DNA of 64,000 nt from Massilia timonae CCUG 45783 (GCF_000315425.1 NZ_JH992923.1:1086789-1150788); one strand, 5' to 3'; positions 27,567 to 37,408 are shown, counted from the first letter of the stretch. Program-made: numbers and translations. The notes: generated from the sequence alone by a model not told the origin.

Positions 27567-30344
27567 TCATGGTCCCACCAGGCCGGCGGCGCGCGCCGCC
27601 TCGTCCAGCGCGTCCCCGACCAGCGCCATGTTCTGGATCGCGGCCAGGCTCCACTGCGCCGAGCCGTTGGTGCCGATGTTCGGCAGCTCGTGGAGCTCGC
27701 GCAAGACCGCGACGCCCCCGACCTTTCTAGCCTGCGCGTGCGACTTCATGAAGTTGGACGCGAACAGTTCGCGCCAGGCGCGCACGGCCAGCGCCCGGTC
27801 GCGCTCGTGATGCGCGGCGTAGGCGGAGAGGCGCGAGTGCGAATCGGGCTGGGCCCGGCCGCGCGGCTCGCTGCCCAGCAGCGCGATCAACTCTTCCTTC
27901 GGTGCGTTGTAGTAGCGACAGTACTCGAGCCAGGCCTTGCGGTAACCGGGTTCGTCGACCAGGGTCAGGAGCTCGGAACTCATCTCGACCACGCCGAACA
28001 CGCCGTTCAGTTGCGAGATGCGGGCCTGGTCGCCCGGCCCGCTGAACTTGCCCGTCCTGGGATCGTAGGGCGCGCTTGCTGCGAACCAGCGCCGCTCGAG
28101 CGCGCCGATGGTGCGCATGCCGTTCACGATCTTGTCGCGCCAGCGGGTGTCGCCCGTGCGCTCCCATTCGGCCAGCCAGGCCGCGACCAGCGAACCCCAG
28201 ACGGTGCCGAACGAGGCGGCGACCAGCGCCGGCGCATCGGCCGACCTGCCGGCCGACGGCAGCGCGCCTGGCTTGGCGCCCGGACGCAGCTTGCGGCCGA
28301 TATCGACCTTGTGCAGGTCGGCGTCGGAATCGAGCAGCTCGCGCATCAGGTCGCCCGTGCGTTCGTCGGCGGTGAGGAAGTAATGGATGCGCCGATAGGC
28401 GGCGTTCGACACGCGCGGCTGCTTGGACGAATCGGACCAGTGCTGCACGCCATGGCGCGTGCCGAAGCCCTTGAACGGGCCGGCGTGATACACGTCCACT
28501 TCGCCCGTATGCCGCGTCATCGCCTCGGCGAACTTGAAGATGTCGGCGCGGCCGGTGCGCAGGTAGCTGTACCACAGCCACAGGTCGGTCGACAGCTCCG
28601 AATTGTCCCAGGCATAGCCGCCGATATCGTAGCGCCACATGTGGCGGTCGTTGTCATAGGCGTGCATCACGTCGCCGTACGACCAGAACCCATACCAGCG
28701 GTGCTGCTCGACTTCGCGCAGGTACTGGTCCAGCCTGAATGCGAGATGATCCTCGATCAGCCTGCGCGCCGGCGTGCTGCGGTCGACCACGTCCCAGTCG
28801 CCGAACACGCCGCAGGCGTGGATGCGGGCCGGCGCCAGCACCAGCCGGGCCGGATTGGCCACCTGCTCGGCCATGCCTGAAAAATCCTGGTGCGAAGGCG
28901 TGGCGCCCAGCACCCACAATTGCAGCTCGGTCGTGCGCGCCACACCGGGCGAGGCGTCCCAACCCGGCTCGTAATCCTCATAGGTGATGTTCAGGCCCGC
29001 GATCTGTTCTTCGAAGGTGTCCATGCCGTCGGCCGAGCGGTAGGAGCGCATGTCCATCGCCGGGCTTGACGGTGACCAGAGCCAGGCGGTGACGTCGGCC
29101 ATGGCGGTCGCAGCGTTACGCACGTCCAGCTGGCTGGGCGTGCGCTGCCAGAAGTCCTTGAAGCCGAGCGCCACGCCGCCCGTCGCGCCGCCGGCATACA
29201 CCAGTCCCTTCGTCCGTGCGCCGGCATTGGCGTCGATCCAGGCATGCCCGCTGCGGGTGCGCTTGCGCAGCACGAAGCCGTCCGGCGTGGGTTGGGTGAG
29301 CGAAAAATCGCCCCACTCGGGAATCCAGCGCAGGCCATCCTGCACCGGCTTGGCCATGCCGGACAGTGGCGGCAGCGCCCTGCCGGCGACCTGCGCGTCC
29401 TTGTATTCCTGGCCGGGATCGCGCCGCAGGCCGGTCACCGGCCGCACCGCTTCGCCCCACACGCCGACGCCTTCGCCGGCGAAGCGCACGTGGCGGTCGT
29501 GGGTCGCGTCGAGCATGGCTACCCGCGCCGTCACGCCGAGTCCTGCGATGAAATCCCGGGCCGGATCGCCGTCATAGATGAAGGAGTGAACGATGCGCAC
29601 GCTGTCCGAACCGGCATAGAAGTACAGGCGCACCGAGAACGGGAGCCAGTCGCGCCCGGGCGCCGCGCGCGCCGCGTGCACGCCGTCGAGCTTGACGACG
29701 GCCCGCACCGGCCCCTCCTGCTCCAGCGTGACGCGCGTGACCTTGCTGGTGAAGAGTTCGCGGCGCACGCTGCCCGCGCCTTCCGGCTCGGCGCCGTCCT
29801 GGCGCAGCGCGACCAGGCGCAGGTGCTGCATCGTCACGCGGCCGGCGCGGGTCGCGCGTTCGACCAGGTATTCGCCGCTCGTCGGCACGGTCCACGTCAG
29901 TTCGCCTGCACTCACCGTCAGCGCGTCGGCGGACTGCCTGACCGAAACGCCTGCTTTCACCGCGCCGGCGCCCGCTTCCAGATTCCAGCCGGAGGCGGTC
30001 ACGCCGCCGGCCACCGCATGCGCCGTCCACTTGAGCGAGCCGTCCGGCCAGTAGGCCAGCGGCCACGATTGCAGCGCCGGCCCGTTGCTGCCCAGGGTAA
30101 AGCGCAGGGTCTTGTCGGCCGGCAGGCGCAGGGCGCCGCGCGGCCAGGGCACGCCCAGGGTCGCGCCTTCGAAGCGCGCTGGCGGCTGGCCATCGAGCCA
30201 GCGCAGCGCGGTGCCTGCGACCGGCTGGCCTTTGCCGCCGACATTCGCGGTCGCGGCCTGGGCATTGATCGGCGCGCCGGGCACGGCGGCCAGCGCGGCC
30301 GCCATCTGCACGAAACGCCTGCGGGAAGGGAGGAATGGTGGCAA
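27567..30344 (-). CDS. PL26-like exo-rhamnogalacturonan lyase (YetA/PcRGLX type), Tat-exported
   Basis: This 925-residue protein resembles the PcRGLX/YetA family, whose characterised member is a PL26 exo-rhamnogalacturonan lyase. Landmarks are the beta-rich start (WPLAYWPDGSLKWTAHAV) and RLYFYAGSDSVRIVHSFIYDG near 240. An alpha-barrel core follows, with RWYGFWSYGDVMHAYDNDRHMWRYD and YAWDNSELSTDLWLWYSYLRT. A Tat signal (SRRRFVQM) opens the protein. The start is TTG at 30344: GGAG lies 7 nt upstream, and the next in-frame ATG would remove the twin arginines. It lies between GH2 and GH28 genes and is the clearest pointer to rhamnogalacturonan I as substrate. Confidence 0.82.
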   Translation of the reverse strand: MPPFLPSRRRFVQMAAALAAVPGAPINAQAATANVGGKGQPVAGTALRWLDGQPPARFEGATLGVPWPRGALRLPADKTLRFTLGSNGPALQSWPLAYWPDGSLKWTAHAVAGGVTASGWNLEAGAGAVKAGVSVRQSADALTVSAGELTWTVPTSGEYLVERATRAGRVTMQHLRLVALRQDGAEPEGAGSVRRELFTSKVTRVTLEQEGPVRAVVKLDGVHAARAAPGRDWLPFSVRLYFYAGSDSVRIVHSFIYDGDPARDFIAGLGVTARVAMLDATHDRHVRFAGEGVGVWGEAVRPVTGLRRDPGQEYKDAQVAGRALPPLSGMAKPVQDGLRWIPEWGDFSLTQPTPDGFVLRKRTRSGHAWIDANAGARTKGLVYAGGATGGVALGFKDFWQRTPSQLDVRNAATAMADVTAWLWSPSSPAMDMRSYRSADGMDTFEEQIAGLNITYEDYEPGWDASPGVARTTELQLWVLGATPSHQDFSGMAEQVANPARLVLAPARIHACGVFGDWDVVDRSTPARRLIEDHLAFRLDQYLREVEQHRWYGFWSYGDVMHAYDNDRHMWRYDIGGYAWDNSELSTDLWLWYSYLRTGRADIFKFAEAMTRHTGEVDVYHAGPFKGFGTRHGVQHWSDSSKQPRVSNAAYRRIHYFLTADERTGDLMRELLDSDADLHKVDIGRKLRPGAKPGALPSAGRSADAPALVAASFGTVWGSLVAAWLAEWERTGDTRWRDKIVNGMRTIGALERRWFAASAPYDPRTGKFSGPGDQARISQLNGVFGVVEMSSELLTLVDEPGYRKAWLEYCRYYNAPKEELIALLGSEPRGRAQPDSHSRLSAYAAHHERDRALAVRAWRELFASNFMKSHAQARKVGGVAVLRELHELPNIGTNGSAQWSLAAIQNMALVGDALDEAARAAGLVGP

Positions 30345-30459
30345 GCGGCGTCTCCGATATTTCAGTGCGATGGATTATGCGGCCGTGACCAGCGCCTGGG
30401 GCTTCCTGACCAGAAATAATCAAGCAATGGATCGATTCATGTGCGAGCGGCCTGCCACT

Positions 30460-32811
30460 TCACCGCGTCGACGCCGGCGCGCCGGCAAGCGCGCCACGCA
30501 GGGCGCCCGCCTGCGCCGTGGCGTCGACGCCGGCGCGCGGTCCGTTCACGCGCACCAGCACGCTGGCGATCCCGGCCTCGGTCGCGACGACCTGACTACC
30601 GACGATCTCGGCGCCTTCGATGCCGGAGAACGCAACCTGTGCGCCGCTCGAAGGCACCGTAGTGCCATCGGCGTCGCGCAGGCGCGCGCGCAGGAATACC
30701 AGGTCGCCCTCGGCCACAGGCACGCCGAGGTCGTCGAGTTCCAGGGCCAGCGTCGTCGCCTGCCGGGGCGTGCGCACCCGGTGCTCGGCCACGACCCGCC
30801 CGCCCGCATAGGCCAGCGCCACGAGTTCGCCGGGCGCGTAGCCGCCGGTGTCGAATTCGAGCGGCGGATGCGCCAGGCGCGGATGGACTGTTGAGGGCGC
30901 GCTTCGTTGGCGGCCGATCGGCCTGCCGTTCAGGCGCAGCTCGACTTCCTCGGCATTGCTGAACACACGGACGCGCGGATTCGAGCCAGCCTGCCAATAG
31001 CTGGCGATGAAGACCATCGGGCCGCCGCCCCAGCGCGGCGAGCTTTCCTCCCTGCTCCGCTGGGAGCGGAAGAATTCAGCCGCGAACTTCGGCACGCGTT
31101 CGATATTCAGGAGGCCCGATTCTTCCAGGTCCGGCGCATAGCCGCGCGCATAATCGAACATCACCCAGTAGCCGTCGGCGAAGGCTGGCGTGGCGGCATT
31201 GTCGTCGTGGGCCTCGGCCACGTTGCGGGCCTGCTGCAGCAACCGCGTTTCGCCGCTGCCCAGCGCCTGGCGGCTCGAACGGTCGGCCGGCTTGAGGTCG
31301 GCCCAGGCGTCCTGGTTCAGGCCCGCGTTCATCGCATAGTATTCCCAGTCGCCATACTCGGACACGATCAGCGGCTTGGCCGGCGCCCTGTGCTTGCTGC
31401 CGATCCTGTGCTGGCGCGCCTGCAGGTAGAGGTCATAGGTCTGCGGCACCCAGCCGGCGGACCAGGCCTGGTCGCCCGGATATTCCTGGTGCACGGTGGC
31501 GTGCAGCGCCTGCACCAGCGGGTCCGGCATGCCGGTCTCGTTGAGCGAGCATTCCCAGGCCACGACACTGGGATGGTTGCGGTCGCGCCGGATCAGGTCG
31601 GCGCAGGTGCGCACCACCTGGCGCGCGAAGGCCGGGTCGGGATTGTGGAACTGCCAGCCGGGGATGGCCGGCAAGACCAGCAAGCCCAGTTCGTCGGCCG
31701 CCGCCATGAAGGCCGGCGACTGCGGATAATGCGACAGGCGCACGAAGTCGAAGCCATAGCGCTTGATCAGCAGCGCATCGCGCGCGTCGGCCTGCGCCGA
31801 CAGCGCATAGCCGACGTAGGGGTATTCCTGGTGGCGGTTGACGCCGCGCAGGCGCACGGGCTCGCCGTTGAGCAGCAGGCGCCCGTCCTCGAAGGCCAGG
31901 CGGCGCACGCCGATGCGGGTCGCGACCATGTCTTCGCTGCCGGCGGCAACGACCCTCGTCTCCAGCCGGTACAGGTTGGGCGAGCGCGGCGACCACAGTC
32001 TCGGCGCGCGCAGGGTGAGCGGCAGCGTGACGTGGCGGCGTTCGCCCGCCGCCAGGCGCAGCTGCTGCTCGGCCTGCGCCACCTGCCTGCCGTCCCATGC
32101 CAGCGTGTGGCGCACGGTGACCGCCTGCGCGCTCCGCGACGTGTTGCTGACTTCGGCCTTGACCTCGACCCGCGCCTCGTCCCTGGCGACGCGCGGATAG
32201 GTCACGAACACCCCGCCGCCGCCCGGCGTGGCCGAGAGCATTTCGTCCGTGACGTGCACGGCCGGCTTGATCACGAGCCGCACGTCGCGGTAGATGCCGC
32301 CGTGCTGGATGTAGTCGAGCTGCTTGAGCGGCTTGGGGCCGGTGATCGGGTTGTCCTCGTTATTGGCGCGCACCACGAGCTCGTTCGCCCCCGTATCACG
32401 CAGAACGTCGGTCACGTCGAAGGCGAACGGCAGGTAACCGCCCAGGTGCTGTCCCAGGTGGCGGCCGTTCAGCCAGACGTCGGCCACGTTCATCACGCCC
32501 TCGAAACGCAGGATGGCGCGCTCGCCCGGCCGCAGCCTGACGTCCAGGCGCTTCCTGTAGAACACCGTGCCCTGCCACGGCGCCGTGGGCACGCGCGGCT
32601 CGATGCGCGCCGCGTGCGGGAGGTTCACCTCGGTCCAGGCGCCGTTTGGCACCTGGTCCGCGCTGGCGAGCTGGCCGCCCTCGTCGCGGAAGAACTGCCA
32701 GGAGGCGTTCAGGTTCAGCTCCGCCGCCTGTGCCGGCGCGACGGGCGCCATCGTCAGCACGAGCAGGGCCGCACGAGCCGCGCCAAACAAGATCATGGAA
32801 ATGTTCATCAT
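30460..32811 (-). CDS. GH2 glycosidase (probable beta-galactosidase), secreted
   Basis: This 783-residue family GH2 enzyme has a signal peptide at about 1-30 (MAPVAPAQA). The sandwich domain contains VFYRKRLDVRLRPGE and MNVADVWLNGRHLGQHLGGY. The barrel contains RLRGVNRHQEYPYVGYALS. The acid/base Glu is in CSLNETGM and the nucleophile is in LIVSEYGDW, so both catalytic residues are present. C-terminal Ig-like domains end the protein, including FSNAEEVELRLNGRPIG and a bacterial-Ig-like VRVNG segment. The ATG at 32811 overlaps the stop of the preceding GH43 gene (ATGA), so translation is coupled. Beta-galactosidase is preferred from the NRHQE motif and the neighbours; beta-glucuronidase is a weaker alternative. 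Confidence 0.9.
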   Translation of the reverse strand: MMNISMILFGAARAALLVLTMAPVAPAQAAELNLNASWQFFRDEGGQLASADQVPNGAWTEVNLPHAARIEPRVPTAPWQGTVFYRKRLDVRLRPGERAILRFEGVMNVADVWLNGRHLGQHLGGYLPFAFDVTDVLRDTGANELVVRANNEDNPITGPKPLKQLDYIQHGGIYRDVRLVIKPAVHVTDEMLSATPGGGGVFVTYPRVARDEARVEVKAEVSNTSRSAQAVTVRHTLAWDGRQVAQAEQQLRLAAGERRHVTLPLTLRAPRLWSPRSPNLYRLETRVVAAGSEDMVATRIGVRRLAFEDGRLLLNGEPVRLRGVNRHQEYPYVGYALSAQADARDALLIKRYGFDFVRLSHYPQSPAFMAAADELGLLVLPAIPGWQFHNPDPAFARQVVRTCADLIRRDRNHPSVVAWECSLNETGMPDPLVQALHATVHQEYPGDQAWSAGWVPQTYDLYLQARQHRIGSKHRAPAKPLIVSEYGDWEYYAMNAGLNQDAWADLKPADRSSRQALGSGETRLLQQARNVAEAHDDNAATPAFADGYWVMFDYARGYAPDLEESGLLNIERVPKFAAEFFRSQRSREESSPRWGGGPMVFIASYWQAGSNPRVRVFSNAEEVELRLNGRPIGRQRSAPSTVHPRLAHPPLEFDTGGYAPGELVALAYAGGRVVAEHRVRTPRQATTLALELDDLGVPVAEGDLVFLRARLRDADGTTVPSSGAQVAFSGIEGAEIVGSQVVATEAGIASVLVRVNGPRAGVDATAQAGALRGALAGAPASTR

Positions 32812-34319
32812 TCGCGCACCAGGCTGAAGTCGTCGAGGGCGAGCCAATCGCCATCCTTCCCTTCCGAGTAGACGCCGATCTGCACGCTGCCGGTAGTGAC
32901 CTGGATGCCGGACAGCGTCACCTCGGTCCACTGCGCCAACTTGTCCGGCAGGGAGCGGGCGATCTCTGCGCCGCCGTGGCCCGACGCGTACAGGCGCGCC
33001 ACGCGCTGGCCGCCGCCGCTTTTCACCCAGGCCCTGAGCGTGTAGCGGCCGTTCGGCAGCGTGACGTTCTGGATCGCGCTGCCCATCGTCTGTCCCGCAT
33101 GGCGCAGGCTCAAGGCCCAGCGCCCGGTGCGACCATCGGGCGCGTTCATGAACGGCGCATCGCCCTTGATGCTGGTCCAGCTGCTGATCCATCCGGCGAC
33201 GCTCGTCTGGCGCACCCTGTCCGCCTCGAAGCCGGGGTTGAGCAGGTAATTATTGCCTTTGCCGACGGCCCAGGCGCCGCGCGCGGCGTCCAGCGTGAAT
33301 TCGCTGAGCGAGTTGAAGCGCGGCGCCGTGCCCTCGAACGACAGCGGCGCCCAGACATGGTAGCCAAGCCCGTTCCCGGCAAAATTGCTCCAGCGGTCAC
33401 CCGCATACAGGACCGTGGCGCCGGCGCTGCCCTGGACCGGGATGAAGAAGCCGTTCTGCGACACGTGAGAAAAATCCGCCTCGGTGCCCTCGATGATCCG
33501 CTCCGGCGTATACGGGCCGGTGATGTTCGGCGACGTCATGTAGAAGCTGCGCGAGGCGTTCCAGCCGTGCAGGTCGGACGAGCAGAAATAGTACAGGCCC
33601 CGGTGCTTGAACATCGCATTGCCTTCGCGCCCGCCGGCCGGCGCGCTGTGGATGTTCGTGGCCGCGTCGACCTGCAGGAAGTCGGACGGCCGCAGCGGCG
33701 CCACGTACAACTGGCGCCGGTCGCCGTTGCTGCTGAAGATCAGGTAAGGCTGGCCATCGTCGTCGGTGAACACGGTCTGGTCGCCCGAGGTCGGAGTGGC
33801 GACGTTCTCGATGCTCGCCTGCAGGCGTGCGAACACGAAGGGGCCGTTGGGACTGTCGCTGGTGGCGAACAGCACGCCGCCGCCCGTGCCCTTGCTGCTG
33901 TACTGGGTGACCAGCACGTACTTGCCGGTCGCCTTGTGGTACACCACGCCCATGCGTCCCAGCCAGGCCTTCGGATCGTGCAGCGCGCCCAGGCCCTGCG
34001 GCGTGAGAACGTCGCCTTCGAAGGTCCAGTTCACCAGGTCGGTCGACGAATAGGCGGTGACCGCGCTGAAGTGCGGCTGAGCGAACGCCTGTCCGGGCGC
34101 GTCGGCGTAGCGCACCGCTTCGGCATACTTCACGCCATACCAGTAGTACTTCGCGCCGACCTTGAGCATGCCGCCGCCCTGCGAGTAGATCGGCGTGCCG
34201 GCGCTGTCCTTCCAGAAGACGCCATTACGGATGGTGGTTTCGGCGGCGACTGCCTGGTGCGTCGCGCCAGCAAGGGCCAGGCAGGCGATCCAGCCGCTGC
34301 GGCGGAAATGCTCGATCAT
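32808..34319 (-). CDS. GH43 subfamily-24-like exo-beta-1,3-galactanase with C-terminal CBM
   Basis: This is a 503-residue secreted enzyme (signal peptide about 1-26). The start GTPIYSQGGGMLKVGAKYYWYG resembles exo-beta-1,3-galactanases of GH43 subfamily 24, where AHGGG replaces the usual catalytic-base Asp. SGDQTVFTDDDGQPYLIFSS gives the second Asp, and GREGNAMFKHRGLYYFCSSDL gives the probable acid Glu. From about 350 (NNYLLNPGFEADRV) a jelly-roll carbohydrate-binding domain runs to the end. Such enzymes strip galactose from the backbone of type II arabinogalactan. GGAG lies 5 nt before the ATG at 34319. It heads a minus-strand operon with GH2, PL26 and GH28 genes and diverges from the tandem GH43 gene. 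Confidence 0.8.
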   Translation of the reverse strand: MIEHFRRSGWIACLALAGATHQAVAAETTIRNGVFWKDSAGTPIYSQGGGMLKVGAKYYWYGVKYAEAVRYADAPGQAFAQPHFSAVTAYSSTDLVNWTFEGDVLTPQGLGALHDPKAWLGRMGVVYHKATGKYVLVTQYSSKGTGGGVLFATSDSPNGPFVFARLQASIENVATPTSGDQTVFTDDDGQPYLIFSSNGDRRQLYVAPLRPSDFLQVDAATNIHSAPAGGREGNAMFKHRGLYYFCSSDLHGWNASRSFYMTSPNITGPYTPERIIEGTEADFSHVSQNGFFIPVQGSAGATVLYAGDRWSNFAGNGLGYHVWAPLSFEGTAPRFNSLSEFTLDAARGAWAVGKGNNYLLNPGFEADRVRQTSVAGWISSWTSIKGDAPFMNAPDGRTGRWALSLRHAGQTMGSAIQNVTLPNGRYTLRAWVKSGGGQRVARLYASGHGGAEIARSLPDKLAQWTEVTLSGIQVTTGSVQIGVYSEGKDGDWLALDDFSLVRE

Positions 34320-34513
34320 CGGTTCTCCAGTGTGGCGCCCGACGCGCCGGGCATGCGGGCCTTCCCGCTCCGTCCGGCAGTATAAGAGCCACCTGCCGCC
34401 TGCGGCGACGATCCTCCGATCAACATGCTGAGCAATCCTCCGCTTGCCGTTCGGGCCTGGGACACACCGCCCATAATGACAGTCTGTCCATCCTGTACGG
34501 AACCCGACCCAGC

Positions 34514-36460
34514 ATGCATCGTCTCGTCTCATCGATCATCGCATTCGCGGCCACCGCCCTGTTCCCGGTGCAGGCGCAGGACGTGGCGCCCGCGCCCGCG
34601 CTCGAGGGTTTCACCGCCGACCCGTCGATCCGGGTGTTCGGCGACACGTATTATCTTTACCCGACGTCCGACAAGCCGAACTGGATGACCACCGACTTCT
34701 CGGTCTGGTCCTCGAAGGACCTCGTCAAGTGGAAGAAGGAGCGGATGGTGCTGGACGTCGCCAACGATGTGAAGTGGGCGAATATCAAGGCCTGGGCGCC
34801 CGACGCCATCGAGCGCAACGGCACGTATTATTTCTACTTCAGCGCCGACCACAAGATCGGCGTGGCCACCGCCAAATCGCCGCGCGGACCGTTCGTCGAC
34901 GCCCTCGGCGCGCCGCTGCTGGTGCGCACCAGCACGATGACGACGAATACGATCGATCCCTACCCCTTCATCGACGACGACGGCCAGGCCTATCTGTACT
35001 GGGGCAACGGCATCGAGGCCAACGCCTACAAGCTCAAGCCGGACATGGTCAGCGTCGAAGGCGAGGTGCATCGCATCCCGATGAAGGATTTCCGCGAAGG
35101 CGTGGTGGTGTTCAAGCGCCAGGGCAAGTATTACTTCATGTGGTCGATCGACGACGCGCGCAGCCCACATTACCGGGTCGGCTGGGGCACGGCGGATTCG
35201 CCATTGGGACCGGTGAAAGCGGCGACGAAGAACTTCATCGTCCTGCAAAAGAACGGCGCGGCGGTCGGCACCGCCCACCACAGCGTGGTCCAGGTGCCCG
35301 GCACCGACCGCTGGTATGTGGCCTACCACCGCCATGCCATCCCGGACGGCAACGGCTACCAGCGCCAGACCGTGCTGGCGAAGATGAGCTTCGACGCCGA
35401 CGGCAACATCCTGCCGATGGACCCGATGCAACCGGCCTTCCAGCCTGGCGATGTCGGCGAGCCGATCGTCGACGGCAAGGGCTTGAACGGCGGCGTGTCC
35501 GCGGGCCGCCCCAACTACCTGCTCGCCCACTTCACCAGCGAGACCGCCGACGGCGAGCAGATCCACTTTGCCACCAGCCAGGACGGCTATCTTTGGTCCG
35601 ACCTGAACGGCTCGAAGCCCATCCTGCGCAGCACGACGGGCGAACAGGGCGTGCGCGATCCGGCGATCGTGCGCTCGCCGCGGGGCGACAAGTTCTGGAT
35701 TCTCGCCACCGATCTGCGCATCGCCAACGGCAAGGGCTGGCAAGCCGCCATGCACAAGGGCAGCACGAAACTGATGATCTGGGAATCGACCAACCTGGTC
35801 GACTGGTCGGCGCCGCGCCTGGTGGACGTGGCCGGCGCCATTCCCGATGCCGGCTGCGCCTGGGCGCCCGAAGCCATCTACGACGAGCGCAGCGGCGACT
35901 ACCTCGTCTACTGGGCCACGATTTCGCCGGCCAACGGCGTCACCAAGCCGCGCATCTATTATTCACGCACGCGCGACTTCGTCCGCTTCACGCCGGCCAC
36001 GCTGTATATCGACCGTCCCGGCGCGCATGGGCTGATCGACACCCAGATCGTCAAGATCGACGATCCGCGCTCACGGTATCGCTACGTCCGCGCTTCCGGC
36101 GATGGCCAGCTGACGCTGGAGGGCGCCAATGAACTCCTGGGCCAGTGGGACATCCTGGGCGACCTGCGGCCGCTCGGCCTGACCGGCAAGGACGTCGAAG
36201 GGCCGATCCTGTTCAGGGTCGCGCAGAGCGGCGAATGGGCCATGTGGGTCGACCAGTACGCGCGCAAGGCCGGCTACCTGGCGCTGACCAGCGACGACCT
36301 GACGCGGCCAGAGCGCTTGCGGCGCGCGGACCCGGCCAGGATCGACCATGGCCACAGCAAGAAGCGCCACGGCGCTATCCTGAATATCAGCAGCGACGAA
36401 TACCGGCGCCTCATGGCCCGCTGGCCTGTTGCCGCGCCACGCACAGCGAGCCCGCCATGA
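34514..36460 (+). CDS. Tandem GH43-GH43 two-domain glycosidase, secreted
   Basis: This 648-residue protein has two five-bladed GH43-type propellers in one chain after a signal peptide (about 1-22). Domain 1 (about 28-325) shows FTADPSIRVFGDTYYLYPTS, IDPYPFIDDDGQAYLYWGNG and DFREGVVVFKRQGKYYFMWS. Together these carry all three acidic positions. Domain 2 (about 345-640) shows GVRDPAIVRSP, LIDTQIVKIDD and DVEGPILFRVA, so it too keeps the acidic set. Two active sites are therefore plausible. The likely activity is removal of arabinose or galactose from side chains. Its stop overlaps the start of the next GH43 gene (ATGA). It diverges from the galactanase operon, so a shared control region probably lies at 34320-34513. 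Confidence 0.85.
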   Translation: MHRLVSSIIAFAATALFPVQAQDVAPAPALEGFTADPSIRVFGDTYYLYPTSDKPNWMTTDFSVWSSKDLVKWKKERMVLDVANDVKWANIKAWAPDAIERNGTYYFYFSADHKIGVATAKSPRGPFVDALGAPLLVRTSTMTTNTIDPYPFIDDDGQAYLYWGNGIEANAYKLKPDMVSVEGEVHRIPMKDFREGVVVFKRQGKYYFMWSIDDARSPHYRVGWGTADSPLGPVKAATKNFIVLQKNGAAVGTAHHSVVQVPGTDRWYVAYHRHAIPDGNGYQRQTVLAKMSFDADGNILPMDPMQPAFQPGDVGEPIVDGKGLNGGVSAGRPNYLLAHFTSETADGEQIHFATSQDGYLWSDLNGSKPILRSTTGEQGVRDPAIVRSPRGDKFWILATDLRIANGKGWQAAMHKGSTKLMIWESTNLVDWSAPRLVDVAGAIPDAGCAWAPEAIYDERSGDYLVYWATISPANGVTKPRIYYSRTRDFVRFTPATLYIDRPGAHGLIDTQIVKIDDPRSRYRYVRASGDGQLTLEGANELLGQWDILGDLRPLGLTGKDVEGPILFRVAQSGEWAMWVDQYARKAGYLALTSDDLTRPERLRRADPARIDHGHSKKRHGAILNISSDEYRRLMARWPVAAPRTASPP

Positions 36461-37407
36461 TGCGCCACCTGCCGCCCGCCCTCCTCTTCTGCATCGCCGC
36501 CGGCGCACATGCCGCCAACCCGATCGTGACCGACATCTTCACCGCCGACCCGGCCGTGGTGGTCGACGGCAAGCGCCTCTACCTGTACACGGGCCGCGAC
36601 GAAGCCAGTCCGGGCGAGACGACCTACAGGATGAACGAGTGGCGCGTGTTCTCGACCTGCGATATGCGCAACTGGACCGATCACGGCGTCGCCGCCATGG
36701 TCAAGACCTTCGCCTGGGCCAAGGCCGATGCGTTTGCCGCCGACGTCGTCAGGCACAAGGGAAAATATTACCTGTATGCGCCGGTCAAGCACGCCACGAT
36801 CCCCGGCTTCGCGATCGGCGTCGGCGTGTCGGACACGCCCACCGGACCGTTCAGGGATGCGCGCGGCTCGGCCCTGGTGACCAACGACATGACGCGCGAA
36901 ACGCCGAACGGCTGGGACGACATCGACCCGGCCGTGTTCGTGGACGACGACGGCCAGGCCTATATGTACTTCGGAAACAAGGTGCTCAAGTACGTCAGGC
37001 TCAAGCCGAACATGATCGAGCTCGATGGCACGATCCGGACCGTGGGCCTGTTCAATTTCGAAGAAGCGCCCTGGCTGCACAAGCGCGACGGGGTGTACTA
37101 CCTGAGCTATGCGAGCGGCCTGCCCGAGGTGATCGCCTATGCGACGGGCCCGAGCCCGACCGGCCCCTGGACCTATCGCGGCGTGATCATGGACAAGAAC
37201 AAGGTGACGCACACGATCCACCAGGCGTTCGCCGACTTCAACGGCAAATCCTATGTGTTCTACCATAACGAGATGGTATCGAACGCCGATTACCGCCGTT
37301 CGGTCGCGGTCGAGGAATTCAGCTACGGGAAGGACGGCGCGATTCCCCGCATCGCCCAGACCCGCGCCGGCCCGGCGGCCAATCCGGCGCCGGGCTGCAA
37401 CAACTAG
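36457..37407 (+). CDS. GH43 glycosidase (arabinofuranosidase/xylosidase-like), secreted
   Basis: This is a 316-residue single-domain GH43 enzyme with a signal peptide ending near AGAHA (about residue 19). The base Asp is in FTADPAVVVDGKRLYLYTG (about residue 31) and the modulating Asp in DDIDPAVFVDDDGQAYMYFG. The acid Glu is in NFEEAPWLHKRDGVYYLSYAS (near 203). The sequence resembles the arabinoxylan or arabinan-debranching GH43 subgroups, which remove arabinofuranose. The ATG at 36457 overlaps the stop codon of the tandem GH43 gene, so the two are translationally coupled. It ends 1 nt before the convergent aldehyde dehydrogenase gene. Confidence 0.88.
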   Translation: MMRHLPPALLFCIAAGAHAANPIVTDIFTADPAVVVDGKRLYLYTGRDEASPGETTYRMNEWRVFSTCDMRNWTDHGVAAMVKTFAWAKADAFAADVVRHKGKYYLYAPVKHATIPGFAIGVGVSDTPTGPFRDARGSALVTNDMTRETPNGWDDIDPAVFVDDDGQAYMYFGNKVLKYVRLKPNMIELDGTIRTVGLFNFEEAPWLHKRDGVYYLSYASGLPEVIAYATGPSPTGPWTYRGVIMDKNKVTHTIHQAFADFNGKSYVFYHNEMVSNADYRRSVAVEEFSYGKDGAIPRIAQTRAGPAANPAPGCNN

Positions 37408-37408
37408 A

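Noticed and set aside
30465-30537. Direct repeat GCGTCGACGCCGGCGCG (30465-30481 and 30521-30537)
   Set aside because: It lies in the GC-rich 3' end of the GH2 gene, where Ala/Gly/Asp codons repeat by chance; there is no array or flanking structure.
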